Numbered from the stretch's first letter, positions 48,989 through 60,242 are shown. The stretch is 64,000 bases of DNA from Diphasiastrum complanatum (GCA_029204225.1 MU832050.1:25912-89911); one strand, 5' to 3'. Numbers and translations are program-made. Notes: generated from the sequence alone by a model not told the origin.

Positions 48989-50603
48989 TCATAACAGACT
49001 TTCAATTTCTATGTCCTCTTGTTTTAATGCTGAGCTCTTCAACAAAGTGAGACAGTTGAAAACATCCAGGAATGCATATCTCATTGTCTAAAAAGACATA
49101 AAATAAATCATTGAAGCCTTCTTCATGCTATTCCCGCAACTAATGCATTGCTCTGGACCAAAACTTATGTTTCACAAAACATCCTTCTAAAGATTTAAAA
49201 GCATGTGAGGGAATGGCATCACTCACATTTGCATATCATAAGTTAAAATTGTAGTCCAACTGTCATAATCTCAAATTCAAGCTTGACTTGAAGCTCTTGT
49301 AAATCTAACAATATAACTACATGGAAAGAACAAATGAAACATATAGATTGATATTTACAGTTCTTTGAATTTCAGTTGACAGAGCGAGCGCATATGTAAT
49401 TTTGAGGTTGATAATAGGTGATATATTAGACTTGAAAATAACATATTTGACCTTTTGATAGCTTTCACTCTTAAGTTTATCAAAAGCTGCAGCTAGCATA
49501 TGCTCTCGATGTAATAGACCTAGCTGGATTGGACCGCCAACCTTTTCACCTTGATGAACTGGAGCTGTCACCTTTAAATAATACACATCTTTTTATCAAC
49601 TTAACAGTCATTGAAGCCCCAAATAATTCAGTCAGTGAAGTAGAGAGACATTGACACCAATTGACAAAATTAGAGCATAAAGCTTTAGACACATTCTATT
49701 TGAGGGACTCAAGAAAGGATGGAAATAATATTCTTTCACTCGAGACCAAATCAAAATTACTGTTTCAATGGCACCTGTTTGTACGATTCAAACTCCACAC
49801 GAAGGGCTATAATTAAACGATCATCATTTTCACTTTTTTGCACAAGCAAAGCCATCTTTTCTTTCATTTTCTTAATCTGCAACCAACTGAAAGGAATCAA
49901 TTTGATTGTCCAGAAACTCAATAAGTCTTAGGCATGGACTATTATCGCATATAAAATAACTAAAACTGTACATCAATTTTTAGGTACAATTAAAAAAACT
50001 GTGAACCCACAAGTAGTCTGTTTCTTTATTTTGTGTGACATTCTGACAATTAAAACAAAGTGCTTTAAGTGCCTGTCAGAATTTAAGAGGCATATTTTGA
50101 ATACAAAGTCTGTGCTACATACTGAGCTCTTACAATGGTAGATATATCATAAACTTCAAGGGAAACGGATAACTGGAGCTTCATAAATGATTTCCTCTTC
50201 CTAGCCGAACACTCACCTTGGTTTCTAAAAGGATTTTCCTGGTGAGTAGTGTCTCAAACTTCTTGTGGTGCTTCTTCAGTTCATCTCTGCTTGCCTTTGT
50301 GATATTGGCACATCAGACGTAGTCTTAGTTTTCTGAACAACACTCGACTAGTTGCATTTCAGAGTTACAAAAAAAGAAGAGATTGATCACTTATGAGCTA
50401 GTTTTTTAAGCAACACCTTTACAGAAGCCTCAATCAGGAATCTATAAAATAGGGCCCATAACCAGTAAAAGTCACACCAGGAACTCAGTCAACAGCTTCT
50501 CGTATTCTTTGTTCCTAGCTATATCAAATGCTTCAATTTGAATCCGATGAAACTCCTGAAGTCCAGAATGTTCTAGTTTATCCTTGAGCTGGCTCACTTT
50601 GTC
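48989..50603 (-). CDS. multi-exon coiled-coil protein, partial and unidentified
   Basis: Four internal minus-strand segments behave as exons: 50603-50478, 50294-50217, 49876-49775 and 49571-49452. Each starts after AG, ends before GT, has a length divisible by three (126, 78, 102, 120) and joins in phase 0. The product reads DKVSQLKDKLEHSGLQEFHR, EAFDIARNKEYEKLLTEF, ASRDELKKHHKKFETLLTRK, IKKMKEKMALLVQKSENDD, LRVEFESYKQ and VTAPVHQGEKVGGPIQLGLL. It is strongly heptad-like, charged and soluble. A possible last exon 49087-48989 ends in TGA. A further 45-base candidate lies at 48631-48587 (ELEIQAQAELINYLR). A possible upstream exon ends at 50755 before a perfect GTAAGT. No transposon motif is present, so it is probably a host gene, start not found. 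I do not recognise the family; a ciliary or microtubule coiled-coil protein is only a guess. Confidence 0.6.
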
Positions 50604-51037
50604 CTGAAAATGAGCATGCTTTCATGAAATTATACCTCAGGACTGATAAAGAAACAGGCGAGAACCAGCTTAAGAGAAGCCTATAGATTCCGAGACTAGA
50701 TGCAAGCTGAAACTTGGATAATCTTGTGCAGATACAGCTCCTAATGCAACTTACAAGCCAACTCATATCGAAGCATATGGTTCCTTCTAAATCATGTGAT
50801 TATGTGTTGAGGGTAAGAAATCCACCACCTTCAAATGGGAGATTTGCTGGTTTCGACCTCTCCATTTCCCACCCTCATCTAAGACCTTGTCATATACTTC
50901 ACATCAACATCCATACATGAAGTTAGAAACTATACGTTACCTAAATTGAGTTTAAAAAGTCATTTAAGAATAGGAAGTGCAGCTTTCTTTATCTTGCAAG
51001 CTAAATGGGTCACATCAAAGACTTAAAGCGTAATGTA

Positions 51038-51042
<5 letters not shown>

Positions 51043-51099
<57 letters not shown>
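51043..51099. repeat. (TC)28 microsatellite
   Basis: Perfect TC run of 57 bases, followed by TTAAAAAGAGAGG, so a short inverted GA partner lies beside it. Confidence 0.97.
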
Positions 51100-51104
<5 letters not shown>

Positions 51105-51339
51105 AGAGAGGTAGAAGAAAGAGAAAAATTCTCAGTGTTTGCTTGTCTGTTTAAGTTATGGTGTGTGCTCGTTAAAATTTCGTGTTTGTCTCCCTCATTT
51201 GTCACTTTATCTTTCATCTTTGTTTATCGTGGTGATACAACTTATGAGTGTGTGTTTAAGACATGATTTTCACATCTTTAATATTACTTTGATACTTATC
51301 ATGCTAAGTGCAATAATTCCCAAAAGATTGCTAATGTAG

Positions 51340-52040
51340 TTTTCCTCTTAGGTGGTCCTGCTTACTTTAAGTGGCGTACAGGCGTTCATTCTCATTTGTC
51401 CATCTCTACATGGCATGTCCTCTTTCGCCTACTTATGTTGTCCAATGATGATGTGTCTGCTTTTGACAGTCCTATACATGAGAGTAGTGCATAGATATTG
51501 ATGAGCATCCTTTCGAGCCTATTTCTGATTCATCTTGTGAGGGTAAGTCTTCTTGTGAGGATTGGAGAGTGATACTACCACAAAGTGAGAAAGAGTCACA
51601 ATCACTATCACTATCACTATCAAATAGTGAGAGAGTGATAGTATCACACATTGTGTTAGAGACATAGCTCTAGGCTGATGTTGATGACGTTGCACGCTTT
51701 GAAAATTGATGTTGACGCTGAGCACCTTGGTTCTGCTATCGAGTGCCTTGATCATGATGTTGCAGCATTGCTCATTGTTTTGATACTCCTCCTGATCCTA
51801 TGGTTGCTCTTTTGAATGATTTGCCTATTCATTCAACAGATCTACATATCTCACTTGGTTCTACATTTGGTGATGATTAGCTATAGATTGTCTTCAAGCC
51901 TTATTTAGATGACATTCCCATAGTTCGACAAATGCTAGATGGTTCTTCAATTTTTGATGGTCAGTTTGTATACTCTCTAGCTTTACTTTCTACATCTCTA
52001 CTTGTCACAAGCCAGTCTCTCCAAGCTCATGAATCCTAAA
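51340..52040 (+). pseudogene. unidentified coding remnant left of the Gypsy pair
   Basis: Protein-like plus-strand frames with stops: GGPAYFKWRTGVHSHLSIST, HVLFRLLMLSNDDVSAFDSP, then after breaks DDIPIVRQMLDGSSIFDGQF up to the LTR edge. The 60307 segment on the other side of the Gypsy pair continues in a similar style on the same strand, so this may be one ORF split by the insertion. I do not recognise the family. Confidence 0.35.
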
Positions 52041-52046
52041 AGCCGG

Positions 52047-52482
52047 TGTGTAGAATGAACCTCCCAACCATAGGCACCCCCTCCTTGAGTCCTTCTACCT
52101 GCTATTCCCGTCAACTGGCACATGGCATCCACCTGTGGGTGATCAGTCCACTTGGCATGCATGACCCCTGTGACCTGTGAATACTGAGTAACTCATAGGG
52201 TACCACCCCCGTGCCCCGCCAAAGACCTGTGACCCTCTTGGTCACCCCAACTACTTGCCAGCTAGCATCTCGTCATTGATGGCTAGGGTCCCGACGGTCA
52301 AGACACACTGCATCTCTGACAACTTGTCAGGCGGCCACACCGGGTCACTGCTTGTGACGCACCGGTCCCAACTTGGGACAGATGTCCTCCTCGGTCACCG
52401 GCCCTTGCCAATACTTGGCCTCAGGCCCCTTTGGTGACCGGCCGTGCCAAGGTCATGATAGAGTCGTAACTGGACTCTAACA
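52047..52482 (-). repeat. 3' LTR of the minus-strand chromovirus
   Basis: On the minus strand it begins TGTTAGAGTCCAGTTACGAC after a purine tract (AGAGGAGGGAAGGAT) and most likely ends TTCTACACA near 52047. GC-richer than its surroundings. Its first 64 bases recur exactly at 60243-60306. The outer end is inferred only from a CA terminus. Confidence 0.75.
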
Positions 52483-52498
52483 ATCCTTCCCTCCTCTG
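52483..52498 (-). promoter_or_regulatory. polypurine tract of the minus-strand chromovirus
   Basis: Minus-strand AGAGGAGGGAAGGAT directly before the TGTTAG LTR start. Confidence 0.78.
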
Positions 52499-52506
52499 GC
52501 AAGTCA

Positions 52507-53403
52507 TCAGTCCTCGATGACAAACTCTGGGTAAGACTTCTGCAATGCCTGTTGCGTCTCCCAGGTAGTATCGGACAACGGATGCCCTTTCCAGGTTACT
52601 AGATACTCTTGAAGGAGACGATTCCACAATCGTCGCTCCCTTCGATCTAGGATTCTATCTGGCCAATAACCTGTGGTGTCTTTCTCCTCAAGAGACACTA
52701 GACCTTCCACTAGGCTATCACCATCGTGCAAACATCTCTTCAGTTTGCTAACATCATTGTACGCGAACTCCAATAGCGGTAAATGCTTTACCCAGTCTGT
52801 TTGTGTACTAATAACATATGCCCTAAGCATATCTTCCAGGATTTGATTCACTCGCTCTGTCTGACCATCCGTCTGAGGATGCTCAGAGCTACTCATCCGC
52901 AACTGTGTTCCCAGCTTGGCGAACACCTCAATCCAAAAATTTCCCATAAACTTGGGATCCCTGTCAGAAACTATGGACTTCAGAAGACCATGTAACCTGA
53001 CAATATTCTGAATAAACAACTCAGCCACTTGCGAAGCTGTGACCTTCTTGGTCGTTGCGATGAAATGAGCCATCTTGGAAAACCTGTCTGCCACTACCAT
53101 AACGGAATTTAATCCATTCTGGGTCTTGGGTAGCCCAACAATAAAATCCATAGAGATGCTTTCCCACCTTCCTGTAGGTATCTCAAGTGGATGTAGCAAG
53201 CCCAGAGGACTTACTCTCTCGGCCTTGTTCACCTGACAAGCCGTGCAACGTTGGACGTACTCTCTTACATCCCGCTGCAATCGTGGCCAGAAATAATGCC
53301 TTCTCAAAAGCTCACTGGTCTTATCAATACCAGGGTGCCCTGCGCAGGGACTAACATGGCATTCATGAAGTATCTTACAATGAAGATCCTTCACGTCTGG
53401 CAT
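52507..53403 (-). pseudogene. chromovirus integrase with chromodomain, internally deleted, stop-free
   Basis: 298 codons without a stop. The zinc finger is HECHVSPCAGHPGIDKTSEL then CTACQVNKAE (HHCC). Core residues are SMDFIVGLPKTQNG (Asp), VSDRDPKFMGNFW (Asp) and HPQTDGQTERVNQILEDML (Glu). At LEFAYNDV, near 52752, it jumps to SKLKRCLHDGDSLVEGL, omitting the usual NNS...GMSPFEALYG and GPYEI stretch. It ends with a chromodomain: ILDRRERRLW, QEYLVTWKGHPLSDTTWET and PEFVIED. Chromodomains tether such integrases to marked heterochromatin. The deletion is in frame, so a shortened protein could still be read, but it probably cannot integrate normally. Confidence 0.88.
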
Positions 53404-53599
53404 GAATACTTTTCCGTTTTCTCAACTACATACCTTCCTTCATGGTGTATGTCAAATAAGTATTGGTGTGTTCCTCTACGGAAGCGACAGGCGAGGATGA
53501 CTCTTCCGCTTGGTCGACTAACTTGCATGCATAGGCTACACACACTGACAATGTGGGTCCTTTTGTTGAGCCCTCTTGATCTCCTCCATGAGATCACTG

Positions 53600-54060
53600 T
53601 CAACTACAGGCAAGGCTCATTTGATGCAGTACCAACGATAATGCATCAGCGACCACATTTTTACCATCCTTTTTCTTAACAAGTAAAATAGGAGAGGCGA
53701 AAGGTGAATAACTCGGACAGAAGTACCCCAGCTTGAGATACTCCTCCAACATCTTTCTTCCTCTTTTAGGCTCATCCTATAAGGAGGCCTACATACCGGA
53801 CTTGCCCCTGGAACGAGCTCAATACGATGATCAACGTTCCGACTAGGCGGCAATCCCTCTGGCATATTACTAATTAGCACGTGTTTAAATTGCGTGCGGA
53901 TGGACTTCTGCAACTCACTTGCTGGGTCACATCTAGGCTGTAATGCAAATGCATGTGCACTAGGGGATGCAAAAGTAAATGAAGCTTCTTGTGGTTTATT
54001 AGTGAGTGTGCTTATCTAATTATTACCAACATAAGAATCAAACTGGAATCAACATTTAAC
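53600..54060 (-). pseudogene. chromovirus RT stump fused to RNase H tail
   Basis: MPEGLPPSRNVDHRIELVPG and CRPPYRMS are the RT N-terminal block. FASPILLVKKKDG (near 53670) is the first RT motif. It passes directly to KNVVADALSLVL, the very end of RNase H (normally about 350 residues later). The whole palm with its catalytic aspartates and all of RNase H are gone. One frameshift lies between the two parts of the stump. No protease motif lies between this and gag. Confidence 0.82.
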
Positions 54061-54090
54061 ACAACCACAAATACTGAATCTCCATTCTCT

Positions 54091-55386
54091 TTATTTGCAT
54101 ATAGGTAACAAGAGGACCCTCAATAGATGGTCTCCCCCCCCTTTTAAAACATGAGACAAACCCTCATGTCCAAACTTTATACATGCAAAAGAAAGAAAAA
54201 CTATACAGGGGCCTACGTACTCATCGTCGCTTACTAATAAGTCTTCCAAAATCTCCTCATCCTTGTCCTCATCTTGACGTTGCATAGTATAGAGCTTCTT
54301 GCCCGTACGTCGAGGACAATCTTTGAAAAGATGCTTGCCAAGACAGAAAAAGCATAACCCGTCTTTCTTGGCCTTTTCCTTTTGCTCAGGACTGAGGGGA
54401 GACTTGTCGTAAGCACGACGAGCCATAGGAGATCCCGCCTTGCGCTTCAAAGTCTGCTGCATCTGGATAGGATCCTTCTGCGAAAAGCCTGCTTGACCAG
54501 TTTGGCCAGACTTTCGCGAACCCTTCTTCTGAGGCCAACTTGGCGCTCCAAATTCAGCCTTGGTGCGCACATTACCTTCAAAGTTGAGAGTTGTAGCAAC
54601 TGCCTCTTCTAAGGTCTTGCACCCTTCATTAAGCACTGAAGGCCTCAACTCTTCACGAAGGCCAAATATGAACTTGTGGACTACCAGCCACTCGGGAATC
54701 TCTTCCGAAATCTTGATAAGTGTCTCACGATACCTATCAGCATATTCCTGGACCATGTACCGCCTCTGACGATGCAAAAGCCAAGCATCCGTCGCACGCA
54801 CATGCTCATGTGGAGGAATAAACTGAGCTCTGAAAGCTCGCTTAAACTCAAGCCAGGTGGATGGAGCCTGATTAGACTTCAACAACTTGCACCACCACCT
54901 GTCAGCAAAATCAGTGAAATGGTAAGCAGCTTTGCGGACCCGCCAACCCTCATCAGTTGGGGACCGTTTCAAATCAAAATACTCTTCCCACTTATGCAAC
55001 CACTGATCTATGATATCAGTATTGCGTTGGGGAGTGTTTCCAACAAAACGGGTAGGTTTAATATCTTTGTCTTTTGGATAGAGTGGAGGTCACATAGGAC
55101 GAACAGCAGAAGACGGATAAGGTGGAGCATACTGCGAGGAAGACGCATAACCACCAGCTACCATCATCACTCGCATCTCTACGACGGTCTTTTCCACACT
55201 ATCCATGCGACCTTGCACAGAAGGGGAAGTACCAGCAGGCGAACGGGCAGCCACTATAGCTGGATTATGGGCAGGACTAAGCACAGGGCTGGGTGGTGGT
55301 GATGGAAGAGCAACGGGTGGACTGAGCGGAATATCAACTCTATCATCTTCCATTATAAAACAAAAACAGAGATAGCACAAAATCAA
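54091..55386 (-). pseudogene. chromovirus gag, nearly intact
   Basis: One frame with a single TGA near 55090. The N-terminus is proline-rich (PLSPPVALPSPPPSPVLSP). The core is WLHKWEEYFDL, YHFTDFADRWWCKLLKSN, FKRAFRAQFIPPHEHVRATD, YADRYRETLIKISEEIPEWL and FIFGLREELRPSV. It ends in a zinc knuckle CFFCLGKHLFKDC (CX2CX3HX4C) and an acidic DEDKDEEILEDLLVSDDEY tail. Gag packages element RNA in the cytoplasm. After the acidic tail the frame enters unrelated sequence, the scar of the protease deletion. Confidence 0.88.
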
Positions 55387-56130
55387 GCTAGAAATTGCAT
55401 TTATTGAAACACAGTCAGGAAAAAAGGAAATGTTCAGCTTATTGACAATTTAGAACTGAAAGAGACAAAAAGCAACTGAAAAGTAATAAAACTCTGGGGA
55501 AAACACAAAGCCAAGGACAGGTAGTACTTCCCTTGCGTCTTATGCTGGTACAAAAATCAGTAAAAAACTTTTTTTGGGCACCAAATTGGCTTGGAAGTCG
55601 GAAAAAACAGGAAAAAATCGGGTTGTTTGACGTTGAATTTCTTCCAAACGGCAAAACGAACGGTCAATTGGCAGTAGGTCGCCCTCCTACTAGGCCCAAT
55701 CTGAAACCTTAACAGCAGAAATCGGAGAAGTTATGTCCAATCCAAAAATCTGACCTGTTTTTTGCTTGGAAATCGACTTTTTGGCGAAACAGAGGCAAAT
55801 CTGCTCCAAAGCCGGCGTATGATGGCTCTATAGGATCGCTATGGATACTAGGAACATGCTCCCAAAATCTGATCAGGATCTGAGAAGATTCCGGAAAGTT
55901 ATGAGCGAAAATCCTTCTGAAAAAATGCGCTGGAGCTGTAGGAACAAAGTATGCCCAATTTTCCCTACTAGAAATCGTTGAAACAACTCTGAAAAGATGT
56001 GTAGATCAGCGCTGGAGGCCCACCTTTCTTCTCCAATCTGTCTCCCACGTTTTCTCCCTCAAAAATCCTTCAAAAACAAGCAAAATCTGACAATTTCTAC
56101 ACTTTCTCTCTCTAGAACAACGTTCTCTCT
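55387..56130 (-). other. chromovirus leader
   Basis: About 740 bases upstream of gag on the minus strand with no gene, no primer site and no LTR. Short phrases near CAGCGCTG occur (for example at 56009). The boundary to the plus-strand Gypsy is within about 56110-56160. Confidence 0.5.
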
Positions 56131-56134
56131 CACT

Positions 56135-56273
56135 TGGCAGTAGCATGCTACCAGTCCTCACACTGGGCTAGGAGGGGCTTACTCTATATCAGGGAGTAGG
56201 CAAGGTTGGGTGGATCAGTTGCGTTTGCCGATCAGTTAGTGTTTGCCCTACTGTGGTGTTAGGATCTATTACA
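56135..56273 (+). repeat. 5' LTR remnant of the plus-strand Gypsy
   Basis: Identified only by its inner edge: TTAGGATCTATTACA precedes the primer site with one spacer base. The outer edge is uncertain; TAGCATGCTA palindrome at 56142-56151. No second copy to compare. Confidence 0.5.
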
Positions 56274-56274
56274 C

Positions 56275-56287
56275 TGGTATCAGAGCC
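56275..56287 (+). promoter_or_regulatory. primer binding site (initiator Met tRNA) of the plus-strand Gypsy
   Basis: TGGTATCAGAGCC, complementary to the 3' end of plant tRNA-iMet, one base after the LTR CA end. Confidence 0.88.
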
Positions 56288-57189
56288 ATCTCCATCTTTG
56301 GGAATTCAGGAGCAGCAGTGGAGAAAGCTATCAGAAGATAGGAAATGTTTCTCAGTTTCTCAGAAAAGATTAGAGGAGGAGAATCGCTGTAGTTGCAGCC
56401 TTCAAACCCTTGAAATTCACTGAGAATTTACAGTTCTAGGAAGTAAAATTCTTATGTAGGTAAGTCGCTGGACAGGCAGCAATCTATCTCTATTTTCAGG
56501 GATCTGATTGTAGTTTTCAGAAAGGAATTTCAGTAGAGCTGAGCGGATTCTGGAAAGGAAGGATAGTACAGGTCCATCGCTGTAGAAACAGCAAGCTACC
56601 TCTGAATTTCCAGAAGAATCTGAGAAGTTTTGAGGGGATTTCAGAGTAAATTTCCCTAGCAGGGCCAGCGCTGGACAGGGTAGTGAAAAAGTTAAATTTC
56701 ATCCTTGTTTTTTGAGAATTCTCAGGAGTTTGAGCTTCAAACTTACTTGCTACAGACCAGCGACCTACAGGCTGAGATTAAATCAGAGACTCAAGGTGAT
56801 TTCAGAGCTGTAAATTGGACAAATCGGGCCGGACAGGTTGCTGTCCAACCAGCGAGGGCAGGGACTTCAAGAATTCCGGATTTCTTTTTGTAAATTTCCG
56901 GTTTTTACTCGGTTTGTTGGAGCCCCACACCTGAAATCAGATCAGTCAGCTACTCAACTCAAGAACCGGGAAATTTGGCACCGTTTTGAAGCTTCAAACT
57001 GGCATTTTCCGGGACAGCAGGTTTGAAATCTTGGGGAAAGAGTTGAAAGGGTTCCTCTTCGTAATTTCTTTGGAAGTACACTCCTCAGAAACAGCTAAGT
57101 CATCTTTCCTTTCCCTTGTACAGTTGTAAATTAGTCTTTTAGACTTTTTTTCCTTCAAAAGTTCAGGTAGCTCTCTTTCAGTTCCGAAG
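56288..57189 (+). other. leader of the plus-strand Gypsy with CAGCG/CGCTGG phrases
   Basis: Untranslated leader without a gene. It contains GTCGCTGGACAGGCAGC (56464), GGTCCATCGCTG (56572) and GCCAGCGCTGGACAGGG (56663), related to the hairpin core of the array at 29960-30200. Confidence 0.55.
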
Positions 57190-58236
57190 ATGACCACTCC
57201 TCAAGGACCTGATCAACCCCCGGATAGAGGCTTCGACGAACTTGAAACAGAAGCCTTGGCTTATAGAAAAGGGAAGGAACCCATGGAAGTAGAAGAACAG
57301 GAACAGTTCGCCGAAGAACTCGACGAACTGGTTACCAAGGAGCAGTTTCTCCAATTGGTAACAGAAGTGGATGAACTGAAGTTGGCATTAGCCAATTTCA
57401 AGTCCAGTGTGGACGACTCGTTCGCTGAACTTAAAAACTTGATTTTGAGTTCCGCGAAAGGAAGCCTCCCCTCCACTTCTCAGTTATCCCCTTCTCCACT
57501 TCCATCAGTTTCGCGTGAGACTTTACGGTCTCACCCCAGTGTTTTTAAAGACTTAAAACCTCCTACTTTTAATAAGGAAGAGAGGGATAGAAATGCAGAT
57601 ATTCTACAAACCTTCCTCAGCAAATGGAAGAACAGTCATGCTCTTAAACAGACCCCTGACCATTTGCAAGCTATTGAGGCCAGTCTTTCCTTAGGGCCTA
57701 TGGCCTATAAGTGGTGGTTAAATCTCCAGGAGACTGGGCAGACTCCCCGGTCATGGAAAGCTTTTGAAGAAGCTTTCCTAAGAGAATTTCTACCAGAGAA
57801 TGAACTTGATAGAGCCTGGGAAGCCTGGGAAAGAACAGTAATGGACAAGTCCCTCATCCAATATATCTCGCAGTATCGAGAAGCAATTTTAAAGATTAAA
57901 AATATGGATGGCTATCAGAAAATCAGGGGATTTATCCGTGGCCTCAAAGATGAATATAAATTAGAGGTCCAGAGAAACTCGCCTACTACCCTTGAGCAAG
58001 CTCTCAGATATGCTCAAATCTATGATGATTCAGTGGGTAGGAAGAGGGCGAGACAACAACCACTTTCTGAGCAGCCTCCTCAGAAAGACTTTCAATTTAA
58101 AAAGAAATTTTTAAAAAGAAAGAAAGAAGATAAATTTAAAGGTGAAGCTCCTCAGAAACGCCCTTCACTCATACAGCCCTTAAAACCAGATGATTTTGAG
58201 AAAGCCAAACAAGAACGTTTGTGCTTGTGTGTATAG
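57190..58236 (+). pseudogene. Gypsy gag (348 codons, ends inside the zinc knuckle)
   Basis: Starts MTTPQGPDQPPDRGF at 57190 after the leader; the start fits since stops precede it. An acidic coiled-coil segment (EEQEQFAEELDELVTKEQFL) is followed by the gag core: FLSKWKNSHALKQTPDHL, SLGPMAYKWWLNLQETG, AFEEAFLREFLPENELDRAW, YISQYREAILKIKNMDGYQK and FIRGLKDEYKLEVQ. A basic tail (KKKFLKRKKEDKFK) precedes ERLCLC, where the frame hits TAG. The rest of the zinc knuckle ([11 protein letters not shown]) is in the next frame. Otherwise gag is intact. Confidence 0.9.
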
Positions 58237-60242
58237 GCAAGGGACACACAGTCAGACAGTGTCCCAAGGGGCCCTTCACTAGAAAAGATAAGAAAGATAA
58301 AAAACAAGTTCATCTTGTTCAGACTGTATGTTTCCCCAGTGACTCGGCAGCTTCCGAGAGCAAAGTGTATCATGAAGATCATGAACACTGTTGCCAGCTG
58401 ACCTCTGCAATGCTAGCGAGAACCTTCAGCTTTGGGCCGCATGACCTAGTACGTATGCATGGGAAAGTTGGTAACCAGTCAATAAGAGTCATGGTTGATG
58501 ATGGGGCAACCCATAATTTCATCAACCACACCCTGGTTAAAATCCTTAAACTATCAGAAGTACCTAGTCAGCATAGGTACATAGTTTCATTAGCTAAGGG
58601 TGAAGATAAAAAAATATGGGAAACTATGGTAAGTAAGTTAAATCTTGGTATTCAGGGGTACCAAGATGAAATCAACTTTCAGATAATGCACCTGGATCGA
58701 ACAAACATTGTTCTCGGGAGAGATTGGCTCTACAGTTTAGGACCTTCCCTCCACAGAAACTATCAGGAGAACACCCTCAGCTTTCAGCATAAAGGCCGAG
58801 AGATCCAGTTGCATGGGAAGCATGATGTTCCCAACAGCCCTATGGTCTGCAGTTCAGAGCTCTGTCAGCTAATCGGAGACGAAGACCATCAGGTATTCTT
58901 ATGTGACTTTCAGTTTATTCCTGAAGTTTCTATTTCCAGTTCTATTCAACAGAAAATCAGTAAATTAGAAACTTTATTGTCTAAATTTAAAGATGTTTTT
59001 CCTGAAGATTTACCACATGGTTTACCACCTAGCAGAGAGGTAGATCATGTAATAAACCTAGTACCAAGTACAGCACCTGTTTCTAAACCTCCGTATCGGG
59101 TCAGCCGAACAGAGGATGAAGAAATAACTAGGCAGTTAACAGACTATCTTGGGAAAGGCCAAATTCAGACCAGTAGTTCACCATGGGCCTCACCAGTCCT
59201 ATTGGTGAAAAAGAAAGAGGGGTCTATGCGTCTTTGCGTAGATTACAGAGCCCTCAATAAAGTCACAATTAAGAATAAATACCCTATGCCTCGGGCAGAC
59301 GAGTTGTTTGATCAACTCGATGGGGCTAAATTTTTCAATAAAATAGACCTCAGATCGGGATATCATCAAGTCCGTATAAAATCGGAAGATGTCTCGAAAA
59401 CAGCTTTCAGGACTTGTCACGGTCAATATGAGTTTAAGGTGATGCCATTTGGGCTCAAAAATGCTCCAGCTACCTTTATGACCTTGATGAACAGTGTCGT
59501 CAGACCATACTTGGGTAAGTTTGTAGTCGTATTTCTAGATGACATCCTCGTTTACAGCAAAACGAGGAAGGAGCATCTAAAACACCTCAGAAAGGTGTTT
59601 TGACTGCTCAGAAAGCATAAGCTCTATGCAAAACAATCCAAGTGTGAATTCTTCGTTGAAGAAGTACCATATTTGGGTTACATTATCTCTTCAGATGGGA
59701 TTAAGATGGACCCAAATAAGGTTAAAGCCATACTCAATTGGCTGAGACCTCAGAATATTTTGGAACTTCAAATCTTTCTTGGTCTGGCGGGATATTACAG
59801 ACGATTTGTCAAGGAATATGCTCAGATAGCAGTCCCTATGACAAATCTTCTTAAGGGGAAGGGAAAGGAGTTCATTTGGGAGTCCGCACAGCAGGAGAGC
59901 TTTGATGCTCTCAAAACAGCCTTAGCTACAGCACCAGTTTTAAAAGTCGTCGACCCCAATCAGCCATTTGTGGTCGAAACAGATGCTCGCGACTTTGCAG
60001 TAGGTGCTGTGCTAACTCAGGGTGGACGACCAGTTGCGTTCGAGAGTAAGAAACTCGAGCCAGCTCAGACTAGGTACAGTGCCTATGAAAAAGAACTCTT
60101 TTCTATAGTCCATGCCCTTAAGACTTGGAGGCTTTTGTATGGTGCCAACTTTGAGGTCCTGACAGACCATGAGAGCCTCAGATACCTTTGCAATCAACCT
60201 GAGCTTAGAGGTCGGAAAGCTCGTTGGGCAGAGTTGATGCAA
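58221..60242 (+). pseudogene. Gypsy protease, reverse transcriptase and RNase H
   Basis: One frame with a single TGA at 59601-59603. It opens inside the zinc knuckle ([11 protein letters not shown]). Protease: [18 protein letters not shown]; the usual D-S-G active site reads D-D-G. Then [70 protein letters not shown] (motif A), [17 protein letters not shown] (motif B) and [14 protein letters not shown] (FLDD). RNase [41 protein letters not shown] and [16 protein letters not shown]. The sequence ends at 60242 by truncation. Closely matches chromovirus-type pol. RT residues are intact, but the lost integrase makes the element immobile on its own. Confidence 0.92.

Larger units (their letters stand above)
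52047..56130 (-). mobile_element. chromodomain Gypsy deletion derivative (minus strand)
   Basis: A Ty3/gypsy chromovirus with its 3' LTR at 52047-52482, PPT at 52483-52498, integrase with chromodomain, a tiny RT stump, gag and leader up to about 56130. Its 5' LTR is not at that end. A 64-base LTR piece identical to 52419-52482 lies at 60243-60306, beyond the plus-strand Gypsy, which suggests the plus element interrupted or recombined into it. Protease, RT palm, RNase H and part of the integrase C-terminus are deleted, while gag and the remaining integrase stay almost free of stops. Confidence 0.8.
56130..60242 (+). mobile_element. plus-strand Gypsy, integrase-less, head-to-head with the chromovirus
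   Basis: A 5' LTR remnant ends at 56273 (ATTACA). Primer site TGGTATCAGAGCC follows at 56275, then a leader of about 900 bases, gag, protease, RT and RNase H. The element stops abruptly at RARWAELMQ-like sequence (60242), where it meets the 64-base chromovirus LTR fragment. Integrase and 3' LTR are absent. The RT and RNase H are well preserved. Confidence 0.82.

Noticed and set aside
54676-55302. 208-codon plus-strand frame
   Set aside because: Antisense shadow of the chromovirus gag, which has family motifs on the minus strand.
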